From: Perlucidibaca wandonensis
GTDB taxonomy: Bacteria; Pseudomonadota; Gammaproteobacteria; Pseudomonadales; Moraxellaceae
Reading direction: 5' to 3'
Length of the DNA: 64,000 bases
Assembly: GCF_042677145.1 (NCBI RefSeq)
Contig: NZ_JBHTIT010000001.1
Span: forward strand, 1,550,001 to 1,614,000
Numbering within the stretch: position 1 is the first letter of the stretch; each line of letters opens with the position of its first letter. The translations under genes were made by a program, and so were the position numbers. The notes under the pieces were generated by a model. The model made no database searches, was not told the DNA's origin, and saw only the letters and a program-made list of their open reading frames with translations. This document shows positions 8,038 through 15,323 of this stretch, in pieces.

Positions 8038-8623
8038 TGCGAGATGCCTTTAAGAGTTTTAATAGGTCATCGAGTAGCTCTTGCGCGCGTAAAATTGCTG
8101 GGGCTTCTTCGCTTGGGATAGCGTAGCGCAACATCATCCAGCCCATAGGATCCATGATGTACCAACTGTCTTGAGTTAGCGCAGACCCACTCACGGTTGG
8201 CGTCACCCATTGCACAAAATCGGCGTTGCTTAACGACTCAGGCAACCATTCTGGCAAGGCTTTCTGACCTTCAGCGGCAACTAGTAAAATGCCCATTCGC
8301 TCGCGTTCGCGACCTATGCTTTCATGCATTCTTGGCAATGCCTGAATGCTCTGCTGACAAGCGGCATTACAGCTTTCAGGCAAGGCATACACCACCCACC
8401 AGCGCGCATCGAGTGCCGGCGCATCGGTATTTTTGGTCTGCCAGCCATAGTTTGAACTGGCCAATGGCGGATTGATTAGCTCGCCTTTATTGGTCTGCCC
8501 ACCACGAAACCAACTGCCGTCATAGGCTAACTGACCAACAATAATTGGCACAATAAAGGTGGCCAAAAAACCCAATAGCAACCAGCGATTTCGTCTCGCT
8601 ACTGGCTTTTTTTGCTTACTCAT
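8030..8623 (-). CDS. oxidase-cluster membrane protein with SCO-like Cx3C motif
   Basis: A 197-residue protein with one N-terminal membrane anchor (WLLLGFLATFIVPIIVGQLAY, residues 14-34) and an exported domain. The domain reads DARWWVVYALPESCNAACQQSIQALPRMHESIG, where Cys85 and Cys89 form a C-x3-C pair at the same place as the copper site of SCO/thioredoxin-fold proteins, and near the end has DSWYIMDPMGWMMLRY, resembling the SCO segment after its conserved His. In Pseudomonas this position of the cox cluster holds an uncharacterised gene. The ATG at 8623 overlaps the surf1 stop; the upstream extension of 43 codons is rejected. A role in copper or redox chaperoning of the oxidase is inferred. 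Confidence 0.75.
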   Translation of the reverse strand: MSKQKKPVARRNRWLLLGFLATFIVPIIVGQLAYDGSWFRGGQTNKGELINPPLASSNYGWQTKNTDAPALDARWWVVYALPESCNAACQQSIQALPRMHESIGRERERMGILLVAAEGQKALPEWLPESLSNADFVQWVTPTVSGSALTQDSWYIMDPMGWMMLRYAIPSEEAPAILRAQELLDDLLKLLKASRIG

Positions 8624-9345
8624 ACGCTTCCTAATCCTTTGCGCCAAAAGGCATACCAACAGCCACACCACGCCATTGCCAACGCTAACCATTGAAAGGC
8701 ATAAGCACGATGACGATCTGGCCCAAATTGTTGCTTCTCTGTCGGCGACCAATCGCGCAAGTACGCACCTGGCACGGAGGCATCAAGCCTGAGCACCCAT
8801 GGCACAATATTCATCTGCCAACGTGCCGCCCATGCTTCAGGCTCAATGCGCCCTACTCGCCAGACATTATTAAATAACTCAGGGCCGCCCAAAGTGATAA
8901 ATGCCGATGGTTGGTGCACGACACCGTAGATCTCACCATTGATCGGCAAGCTTACTGGCAGAGCTGGACCACCATTTCGGTCGTTTGGCACCCAACCTAA
9001 ATTGACAAAAACCGAGGACTGACTCGCCTCAGGCTTAAAAAGCACCAATAGCTCAACGCCAGCGCGGCCAGCTCGCGGCTGATTATCTAAAGCAATTTTA
9101 TACTCTGGCAAAAAACGCCCAGTAATTCGCACTGGGTTGTTCACCATTGCATCTACTGAGGCACGCGTTTGCGACCAAGCAAGCTCTGCAGACTGACTGC
9201 CCTGAACTTGCTGCGCTAACCACACGGCTTTGTCTTCGCCTCGTTGATACTGCCAAAATGCTAAAGACAATAAGATGCCTGCAACACTAACAAGCAAAAT
9301 CCAAGCCCATAGCGATGGTGGTTGCGGCGACGCAGCTACAGACAA
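8620..9345 (-). CDS. SURF1 family cytochrome oxidase assembly protein
   Basis: A 241-residue protein with one helix at each end and a periplasmic middle, the SURF1/Shy1 topology. Visible hallmarks are the GIxLxLxFWQYQR stretch in helix one, VNNPVRITGRFLP, LDNQPRAGRAGVELL, VFVNLGWVPNDR, and the C-terminal RHRAYAFQWLALAMAW. SURF1 helps insert heme A into subunit I of aa3 oxidases. The start is TTG at 9345, backed by a GAGGAG ribosome-binding site eight bases upstream; no ATG alternative fits. It begins a minus-strand operon, with its promoter presumably in the 48-base gap to the divergent small gene at 9394. Confidence 0.93.
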   Translation of the reverse strand: MSVAASPQPPSLWAWILLVSVAGILLSLAFWQYQRGEDKAVWLAQQVQGSQSAELAWSQTRASVDAMVNNPVRITGRFLPEYKIALDNQPRAGRAGVELLVLFKPEASQSSVFVNLGWVPNDRNGGPALPVSLPINGEIYGVVHQPSAFITLGGPELFNNVWRVGRIEPEAWAARWQMNIVPWVLRLDASVPGAYLRDWSPTEKQQFGPDRHRAYAFQWLALAMAWCGCWYAFWRKGLGSV

Positions 9346-9393
9346 AGTATGAACTCCTCGTATACTGCAAGCCTCATTACGCGGAGTAGATTC

Positions 9394-9600
9394 ATGCTGA
9401 CCAAAATTATTCTTCTCATCGCTTTAGGCTTAGTGGTTTGGCAACTTGCCTTGGCGCTACGTGCACTCTCACGCGGCCAACCTAGCGACCCCAAGCGCTT
9501 ACTAGAAGCGCTGAAACGCCGCGTTATTCTGTCCATTATTATTGTCGTTGCGTTATTTGTGCTTGGCACTCTGGGCTACATCACGCCACATGCCATATAA
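9394..9600 (+). CDS. twin-transmembrane protein, DUF2909 type
   Basis: A 68-residue protein made of two hydrophobic helices (MLTKIILLIALGLVVWQLALAL and ILSIIIVVALFVLGTLGYITP) joined by a basic loop with RALSRGQPSDPKRLLEALKRR. This matches the small DUF2909 proteins found in cox clusters of Pseudomonas and relatives. The ATG at 9394 follows GCGGAG; the open frame extends 24 codons upstream without a better site. It is the only plus-strand gene in the cox cluster, divergent from surf1 and convergent with coxC. Its function is unknown, and a link to oxidase biogenesis is inferred from position only. Confidence 0.85.
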   Translation: MLTKIILLIALGLVVWQLALALRALSRGQPSDPKRLLEALKRRVILSIIIVVALFVLGTLGYITPHAI

Positions 9601-9607
9601 GCACTGG

Positions 9608-9628
9608 CGCCTCGCCTAATGCGAGGCG
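9608..9628. terminator. hairpin between the small membrane gene and coxC
   Basis: CGCCTCGC (9608-9615) and GCGAGGCG (9621-9628) form an 8-bp stem with loop CTAAT between two convergent genes. There is no T tract on either side, so it may be a weak or rho-assisted terminator for both. Confidence 0.5.
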
Positions 9629-9640
9629 TCAAGACCATCA

Positions 9641-10558
9641 TTACAGCCAATACACCACAATAAAGAGGAATAACCACACCACATCAACAAAGTGCCAATA
9701 CCAGGCCGTGGCTTCAAAGGCGAAATGGTTATCTGGAGTCAAGTGCCCTTTAATTGAGCGTATGGTCATCACGGTGAGCATGATGGTGCCGATAGTCACG
9801 TGTAAGCCGTGAAAGCCCGTGAGCATAAAGAAGGTAGAGCCATAAATGCCCGACTCCATTGTCAGCCCTAGCGCCGTATAGGCATGATGATATTCATAGA
9901 CCTGACAGGCTAGGAATATCATGCCGAGCGCGGCGGTAATGGCGAGAAAGCCAACCTGACGTGCGCGATTACCTTCGAGTAATGCGTGATGTGCAACGGT
10001 TAGCGTTACGGAAGAAGTGAGCAGAATTACGGTGTTTAAAAATGGTAGACCCCACGGCCCCATAGCTGTCGTGGTTTGACCGCTAGGCATAGTAACTAGT
10101 GGCCATAGCGCCTGAAACTGCGGCCACAGTACCTCATGCGTCATCACACCTTTGCCTTCGCCTGCTAGCCACGGCACGCTGAGTGTGCGGGCGTAAAACA
10201 GAGCGCCAAAAAAAGCCGCGAAAAACATAATTTCAGAGAAAATAAACCACGTCATACCTTGGCGATAAGAACGATCCATTTGCAGTGAATTTTGATTACC
10301 TAAGCTTTCGCGCACCGTGTCGCGAAACCAGTAATACATCATGCCAAATACGCCTAGCAGTCCTAACGGGAATAAGAAGTTGAAGGTTCCTTCATTCGCC
10401 ACCAAGCCAGAGCCGCCTTTACTCTGAATCAAGTTGCCCGCACCAATCACTAAAATAAACAGAACAAATGACCCAACAATAGGCCAAGGGCTGCTAGCTG
10501 GCACAAAATACTGTTCTGGTCTTTGCCCAGCAGGGCTCTCTTGTGGCGATGTACTCAT
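9641..10558 (-). CDS. ctaE: cytochrome c oxidase subunit III
   Basis: A 305-residue protein with seven predicted helices and COX3 signatures: YFVPASSPWPIVGSF at the N-terminus, GMTWFIFSEIMFFAAFFGALFYAR in the third helix (with the conserved Glu), HHALLEGNR, and MLTGFHGLHVTIGT followed by FEATAWYWHFVDVVWLFLFIVVYWL at the C-terminus. It is an accessory core subunit of the aa3-type oxidase in the inner membrane. A strong AAGGAG site precedes the ATG at 10558. It is the last gene of the coxB-coxA-ctaG-coxC unit. Subunit III length is normal for the proteobacterial family. Confidence 0.97.
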   Translation of the reverse strand: MSTSPQESPAGQRPEQYFVPASSPWPIVGSFVLFILVIGAGNLIQSKGGSGLVANEGTFNFLFPLGLLGVFGMMYYWFRDTVRESLGNQNSLQMDRSYRQGMTWFIFSEIMFFAAFFGALFYARTLSVPWLAGEGKGVMTHEVLWPQFQALWPLVTMPSGQTTTAMGPWGLPFLNTVILLTSSVTLTVAHHALLEGNRARQVGFLAITAALGMIFLACQVYEYHHAYTALGLTMESGIYGSTFFMLTGFHGLHVTIGTIMLTVMTIRSIKGHLTPDNHFAFEATAWYWHFVDVVWLFLFIVVYWL

Positions 10559-10610
10559 GTGTCACTCCTTTTACGAATACCCTCTGCGGGGTAAGGCTCT
10601 CAGCATGTTC

Positions 10611-11144
10611 TTATAAGGTTTTATCTGAATGACGATAAAAGCGATACGCCAAGGTGATGGTTTTAACGCTTTTAGGTAAGTCTGGATCAATGTAAAACAC
10701 TACTGGCATTTCCACAGTTTGCCCGGCAGCCAAAGTTTGTTCTTGAAAACAAAAACACTCTGTTTTCTTTAAGTGGCTTGCGCCTAAGGCTGGGGATATT
10801 GATGGGATGGCACGACCAGTAACCGCCGTTCGCGCATTGTTAACAACATCAAATTTGACTGTATTAATCTGACCAGGATGTACTTCAATGGCATTTTTCT
10901 CACTCTTAAATTGCCAAGGCAGCCCAGCATCAACTGAGGTTAAAAACTCCACAGTAATGGTGCGATTTAAGTCGACTACTTCGCTCGCCACTGCAGCTGT
11001 CGTATTGGGCTTTCCATTAAGTCCTGTCAGCTCACAAAACGCGTCATAAAGTGGTGGCATCAAAAACACGGCAAACACAAACATGCCAACCACACTCAAC
11101 AGTAGCAGGCGCAACTGTCGTTTCTGTGGGCTGGGCATGGTCAT
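10611..11144 (-). CDS. ctaG: cytochrome c oxidase assembly protein CtaG (Cox11), CuB delivery
   Basis: A 177-residue protein with one N-terminal membrane helix (LLLLSVVGMFVFAVFLMPPLYDAFC) and a periplasmic immunoglobulin-like domain. The copper site is present: Cys130-Phe-Cys132 in KKTECFCFQEQ, preceded by the conserved ISPALGASHLKK segment. Cox11 proteins donate copper to the CuB centre of subunit I. Its gene lies between coxA and coxC, the usual bacterial position, with a 12-base gap after coxA. A second ATG at 11138 is possible. Confidence 0.96.
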   Translation of the reverse strand: MTMPSPQKRQLRLLLLSVVGMFVFAVFLMPPLYDAFCELTGLNGKPNTTAAVASEVVDLNRTITVEFLTSVDAGLPWQFKSEKNAIEVHPGQINTVKFDVVNNARTAVTGRAIPSISPALGASHLKKTECFCFQEQTLAAGQTVEMPVVFYIDPDLPKSVKTITLAYRFYRHSDKTL

Positions 11145-11156
11145 GTTATCTAGCGC

Positions 11157-12758
11157 TTACTTAATGATCGGTGGCGTTTCAAAGGTGTGATATGGCGCTG
11201 GGCTGGGCAGTGTCCACTCCAAGCCTTCTTGCGCTTCCCATGGGTTTGCGCTGGCTTTCGGTTGACGCTTGATAGTTAACAGCACGGCAATAAAGAAGAG
11301 CTGGCTGGCACCAAACCAGAAGCCGCCGATGGAGATCCAGAAGTTCAAATCGGCAAACTGCATGGAGTAGTCGGCATAACGGCGCGGCATGCCGGCGAGG
11401 CCAACAAAGTGCATGGGGAAGAACAGCAGGTTCACCGACAGCAGAGAGCTCCAAAAGTGCAGCTTGGCCAGTGTCGTGTTGAACATATGGCCGGACCATT
11501 TTGGCAGCCAATAATAGGCACCAGCAAAGATTGCAAACAATGAGCCAGTAACCAACACATAGTGAAAGTGAGCGACGACGAAGTAAGTATCTTGATACTG
11601 ATAATCCGCCGGGGTGATTGCCAACATCAGACCGGAGAAACCACCAATGGTGAACAAAACCACGAAAGCCAGCGCAAACAGCATCGGCACTTCAAAGGTC
11701 ATCGAGCCCTTCCACATAGTGGCGACCCAGTTAAACACTTTCACGCCTGTGGGCACCGAAATCAGCATGGTCATGTACATATAGAACAATGACCCAGCGA
11801 GCGGCAAACCGGTGGTGAACATGTGATGCGCCCAAACCACAAACGATAGCAACGCAATCGAAGCAGTGGCATAGACCATTGATGGGTAACCAAACAGCGG
11901 CTTACGCGCAAATACTGGAATGATCGCCGAGATAATGCCGAACGACGGCAAAATCATGATGTAGACCTCGGGATGCCCGAAGAACCAGAAAATATGCTGA
12001 AACATGACAGGGTCGCCGCCACCAGCAGCATCAAAGAAGCTGGTGCCAAAGTGTCGGTCGGTAAGCATCATGGTCACCGCGCCCGCCAGCACCGGCATCA
12101 CCGCGATCAGCAAAAATGCGGTGATCAGCCAAGTCCAAACAAACAATGGCATTTTCATCATGGTCATGCCGGGGGCACGCAGGTTGAAAATGGTCACGAC
12201 CACATTGATGGCGCCGAGGATCGACGAAATACCCATCAGGTGGACAGAAAAAATGAAGAAGTCTGTACTTGCCGGGCCATACGTGGTCGACAACGGGGCG
12301 TAGAAGGTCCAGCCAAAGTTGGGCGCAGAGCCATAACCAAGGATGGACATAATCACCGAGCCGATAAGGATAGCGAACGCAAACGGCAGCAGCCAGAATG
12401 AGAAGTTATTGAGTCGTGGTAGCGCCATATCGGGCGCACCAATCATCATCGGCACCATCCAGTTTGCGAAGCCGGTAAACGCCGGCATGATGGCACCAAA
12501 TACCATTAGCAAGCCGTGCACAGTAGTCATCTGATTAAAGAAGTCAGGCTGCACCAGCTGCATGCCGGGATACATCAGCTCGGCACGAATCACCATCGCT
12601 GCCAAGCCGCCGCAGAGCAGCATTAAGAGCGCGAACACCAAATACATAGTGCCGATATCTTTGTGGTTAGTCGTCGTAAACATACGCAGCAAGAACGGCT
12701 TCAGCTGAGGGTGATGCGCATCGGCGGCGTGCGTCATGGATGCTTGATTCGTACTCAT
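11157..12758 (-). CDS. ctaD: cytochrome c oxidase subunit I (aa3-type)
   Basis: A 533-residue heme-copper oxidase core subunit with 12 helices. It starts with the typical RMFTTTNHKDIGTMYLVFALLM. The heme a ligand region VHGLLMVFGAIMPAF, the CuB/tyrosine motif WFFGHPEVYIMILP, the HHMFTTG segment with the two further CuB histidines, and DTYFVVAHFHYVL with the heme ligands are all present, so it should be active. The Glu-containing GHPEVY region and the K-channel-like Lys in PTGVKVFNW fit the A-type family. The ATG overlaps the coxB stop (ATGA). With subunit II carrying a heme c domain, the complex would be a caa3-like variant. Confidence 0.98.
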   Translation of the reverse strand: MSTNQASMTHAADAHHPQLKPFLLRMFTTTNHKDIGTMYLVFALLMLLCGGLAAMVIRAELMYPGMQLVQPDFFNQMTTVHGLLMVFGAIMPAFTGFANWMVPMMIGAPDMALPRLNNFSFWLLPFAFAILIGSVIMSILGYGSAPNFGWTFYAPLSTTYGPASTDFFIFSVHLMGISSILGAINVVVTIFNLRAPGMTMMKMPLFVWTWLITAFLLIAVMPVLAGAVTMMLTDRHFGTSFFDAAGGGDPVMFQHIFWFFGHPEVYIMILPSFGIISAIIPVFARKPLFGYPSMVYATASIALLSFVVWAHHMFTTGLPLAGSLFYMYMTMLISVPTGVKVFNWVATMWKGSMTFEVPMLFALAFVVLFTIGGFSGLMLAITPADYQYQDTYFVVAHFHYVLVTGSLFAIFAGAYYWLPKWSGHMFNTTLAKLHFWSSLLSVNLLFFPMHFVGLAGMPRRYADYSMQFADLNFWISIGGFWFGASQLFFIAVLLTIKRQPKASANPWEAQEGLEWTLPSPAPYHTFETPPIIK

Positions 12759-13936
12759 TTCGCAAACTCCAAGGGCTGGATTAGGTCGCCGGTGTCATTA
12801 CCCCAAGCGTTGCGCTCATACGTTGTAACGGCAGCTAGCTCACGAGCCGTGAGTAAGCCGCTCCATGCCGGCATGGCATTTTTGCCGTGCAAAATAATAT
12901 TAATATGGTCTTCAAGGTGCGCTTTTTCGGTAGCCATTTTGCTGCCCTTCAACGCAGGGAACATCGGCGGCAAGCCTGTGCCATTTGCTTGGTGGCAAGC
13001 AGCACACCGCGCAAGATAAACAGCCTCACCCTCTTTCACAGCCGCATCTAATGAAGGGAATTGATAATCTACAGACGCTGCGGCGGCCTTGGCCTCTTCA
13101 ACCGAGGCCACTTTCGCCTCAGCTAGCCATGCATTGAAATCAGCCTTGGATTTCGCCTCTACAACAATGGGCATAAAAGCGTGGTCTTTGCCGCACAGCT
13201 CAGCACAGCGACCGCGGTAAATCCCTTCTTTGCCCACAGGAACATCTGCCCACACTTCATTAATAAATCCCGGCACAGCATCGCGCTTGATAGCAAAATC
13301 TGGCACCCACCAAGCGTGAATAACATCGTCAGCCGTAATTAAAAAGCGGATCTTTTGCCCAGTTGGGATCACTAGAGGCTTATCAACCTCAATCAGGTAG
13401 TTTGGATGATTTTTAAAATCCGGAGTGTTGTTTAACCAGCCCTTACCTTGGCGCTCATACTGTTCACGAGGCGTGGAGAGGACGGAGAAAAAGCTAACGT
13501 TTACGTCTTTATCATCGTCGTAGGTTAGGTACTCGTAGTTCCACTTCCATTGAGAGCCAGTCACTCGAACAGTCAATGTGGACTCACTGGTGTCGTACAT
13601 CGCCACCAGTACTTTCGTTGCTGGCACCGCCATCGCAATCAAAATAATAAAGGGCACAATGGTCCAGATTATTTCAACCGTGGTGCTTTCGTGAAAGTTG
13701 GCGGCCACAGCGCCTTTGGATTTACGGTGATGCAGAATAGACCAAAACATGAGGCCAAAAACGAACAGGCCTATGGCAGCGCAAATATAGAAAATTGTTC
13801 GATGTAGGCCGTGAACCTGCTGGCTGATATCCGTCACGCCTGGGGTCATATCCCAGCTGGTGGATGCCATAAGCCATGGTGTAAAGAACAGTAACAGTGC
13901 AGCGCAAATAGTGCGCAAAAAGACAAATTTCCGCAT
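12755..13936 (-). CDS. ctaC: cytochrome c oxidase subunit II with C-terminal cytochrome c domain
   Basis: A 393-residue protein with a signal peptide (MRKFVFLRTICAALLLFFTPWLMA), two helices, a cupredoxin domain and a heme c domain. The CuA ligands are all visible: His207, Cys244, Glu246, Cys248, His252 and Met255 in YRGRCAELCGKDHAFMP. The C-terminal domain has CAACH (311-315) for covalent heme and a likely axial Met355 in GKNAMPAW. So the enzyme is of the caa3 kind, accepting electrons through its own heme c. The ATG at 13936 has GAGGG upstream; an upstream extension of 30 codons has no support. It opens the operon, after a 398-base intergenic region. Confidence 0.97.
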   Translation of the reverse strand: MRKFVFLRTICAALLLFFTPWLMASTSWDMTPGVTDISQQVHGLHRTIFYICAAIGLFVFGLMFWSILHHRKSKGAVAANFHESTTVEIIWTIVPFIILIAMAVPATKVLVAMYDTSESTLTVRVTGSQWKWNYEYLTYDDDKDVNVSFFSVLSTPREQYERQGKGWLNNTPDFKNHPNYLIEVDKPLVIPTGQKIRFLITADDVIHAWWVPDFAIKRDAVPGFINEVWADVPVGKEGIYRGRCAELCGKDHAFMPIVVEAKSKADFNAWLAEAKVASVEEAKAAAASVDYQFPSLDAAVKEGEAVYLARCAACHQANGTGLPPMFPALKGSKMATEKAHLEDHINIILHGKNAMPAWSGLLTARELAAVTTYERNAWGNDTGDLIQPLEFAK

Positions 13937-14334
13937 GCAACGGACCCTCGTATGTGGTTCTACTCGAAACACTGATGGACTTATCCATTGCACTGGCTGG
14001 GTGACTGGCCGTTGCAACGTGCCCACCTCTTCTTATTCGAAGCCGAGAGTAAGACCATCGACGACGGGTGTCCAGTGAGTCACGAATTTTTCTTTGATTG
14101 CCGACCATCGTCGACTTGACAGTCGTGACCAACCAGTCACAATAGCTGCCCACGCCACAGATTTCATCGTAATTTTATTGCCGGATAGAACTGCATTGGG
14201 TATTGTGCGGAATCTTATCGAACATCGTTTCTGCGACATTCGCCGACGATAGACGAATTTACAGGCTCACAGTTTCGACTTAGGCCTAGCTTTTACTGGC
14301 ACAAACCTGCTGCCTACGACAAGGACATCGCAAT
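13937..14334. other. 398-base intergenic region between divergent cox and aroQ units
   Basis: No convincing gene here. It must hold the promoters of the minus-strand oxidase operon and of aroQ/accBC. I see GACCATCG twice (14053-14060 and 14103-14110, 50 bases apart), a small dyad CGACT-TGAC-AGTCG at 14112-14125, and GTGACTGG (14001-14008) inverted as CCAGTCAC (14133-14140). One good plus-strand promoter candidate is listed separately. On the minus strand I could not pick a convincing -35/-10 pair. Confidence 0.6.
14116..14143 (+). promoter_or_regulatory. candidate sigma70 promoter for aroQ-accB-accC
   Basis: Perfect -35 TTGACA (14116-14121), 16-base spacer, and -10 CACAAT (14138-14143, four of six). 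It would give a leader of about 185 bases before aroQ. A second, weaker pair, TTGCCG (14178-14183) and TATTGT (14201-14206) with a 17-base spacer, lies closer. Either is a prediction by eye. Confidence 0.4.
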
Positions 14335-14787
14335 ATGTCAGCAATTTTAGTGCTGCATGGCCCCAATCTAAACTTACTCGGCAAGCGCGAGCCGGGCATT
14401 TATGGCGCCGACACGCTTGATGCGATTAACTCTCGCCTAAGCCAGCAAGCAGCTCATGCCGACGTCACGCTAGATTGCTTCCAAAGCAATCACGAAGGCG
14501 CGTTGATTGATCGCGTGCAACAGGCAGGTCTTGATGGCACGCAGTTTATTATTATTAATCCCGCCGCCTTCACGCACACATCAGTGGCGCTTCGCGATGC
14601 ATTATTAGCGGTCAACATCCCGTTTATAGAAGTGCATTTATCCAATGTGCACAGCCGCGAAAGCTTTCGCCACCACTCGTATTTATCAGATCGCGCCATC
14701 GGCGTGATCTGCGGTTTAGGGCCACTCGGCTACGAGCTTGCCCTGAGCTATGCGTTGCGCCACCTGCGCCCCGCCACACCGCATTAA
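14335..14787 (+). CDS. aroQ: 3-dehydroquinate dehydratase, type II
   Basis: A 150-residue type II dehydroquinase, the third enzyme of the shikimate pathway. It starts with ILVLHGPNLNLLGKREPGIYG, which includes the catalytic Tyr23 and the conserved Asn and Arg of the mobile loop. INPAAFTHTSVALRDAL and PFIEVHLSNVHSRESFRHHSYLSDRAIGVICGLGPLGYELAL follow, with the active-site His in EVHLSN. The length is that of the dodecameric bacterial family. AAGGA precedes the ATG. It lies immediately upstream of accB, as in many gammaproteobacteria, and is probably cotranscribed with accBC. Confidence 0.97.
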   Translation: MSAILVLHGPNLNLLGKREPGIYGADTLDAINSRLSQQAAHADVTLDCFQSNHEGALIDRVQQAGLDGTQFIIINPAAFTHTSVALRDALLAVNIPFIEVHLSNVHSRESFRHHSYLSDRAIGVICGLGPLGYELALSYALRHLRPATPH

Positions 14788-14835
14788 TTAAACTTACTCA
14801 GCCTTAGGCTAAGCACATATTTTAGGAGCTTTTAC

Positions 14836-15309
14836 ATGGACATTCGTAAGATTAAAAAGTTGATCGAACTAGTTGAAGAATCAGGCATCGATGAGCTAGA
14901 GATTACCGAGGGCGAAGAGTCCGTACGTATTGCACGTAATCGTGCACCTAGCGCTGTCAGCTATAGCTTACCGCCCGCAATGGCAGCAATGGCAGCGCCA
15001 ATTGCCGCTGCTCCAGCAGCAGACGCCGAAGCATCGAAAGGCACGGCACCGGCAGCTAGCGAGCCATCAACGCAAGGCTTTGTGCAACGCTCACCTATGG
15101 TTGGCAGCTTCTACCGCTCACCGTCACCAACATCGCCGCGCTTTGTTGAAGTCGGCGCCACGGTGCAAGTTGGCGATGTGCTCTGCATCATTGAGGCGAT
15201 GAAAATGATGAACCAAATCCAAGCCGACAAAGCTGGCGTGGTGGAAAGCATTTTGATCGAAGATGGTCAGCCGGTTGAGTTCGATCAACCTCTCTTCACC
15301 ATCGTTTAA
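14836..15309 (+). CDS. accB: acetyl-CoA carboxylase biotin carboxyl carrier protein
   Basis: A 157-residue BCCP. The N-terminal helical segment MDIRKIKKLIELVEESGIDELEITEGEESVRI is followed by an Ala/Pro-rich linker (residues 40-78) and a biotinyl domain with the EAMKMMN motif, where Lys123 would be biotinylated by BirA. The family 'thumb' is present (SPMVGSFYRSPSP). It carries CO2 from AccC to the carboxyltransferase in the first step of fatty acid synthesis. AGGAG precedes the ATG, and accC follows after 14 bases. The product also makes this gene the main consumer of the biotin made by the bio cluster at 31141-35901. Confidence 0.98.
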   Translation: MDIRKIKKLIELVEESGIDELEITEGEESVRIARNRAPSAVSYSLPPAMAAMAAPIAAAPAADAEASKGTAPAASEPSTQGFVQRSPMVGSFYRSPSPTSPRFVEVGATVQVGDVLCIIEAMKMMNQIQADKAGVVESILIEDGQPVEFDQPLFTIV

Positions 15310-15323
15310 GCGGAGATCACCCT

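Noticed and set aside
11973..12401. 142-residue open frame opposite ctaD
   Set aside because: Very His/Arg/Gln-rich product typical of antisense reading of membrane-protein codons; no ribosome-binding site.
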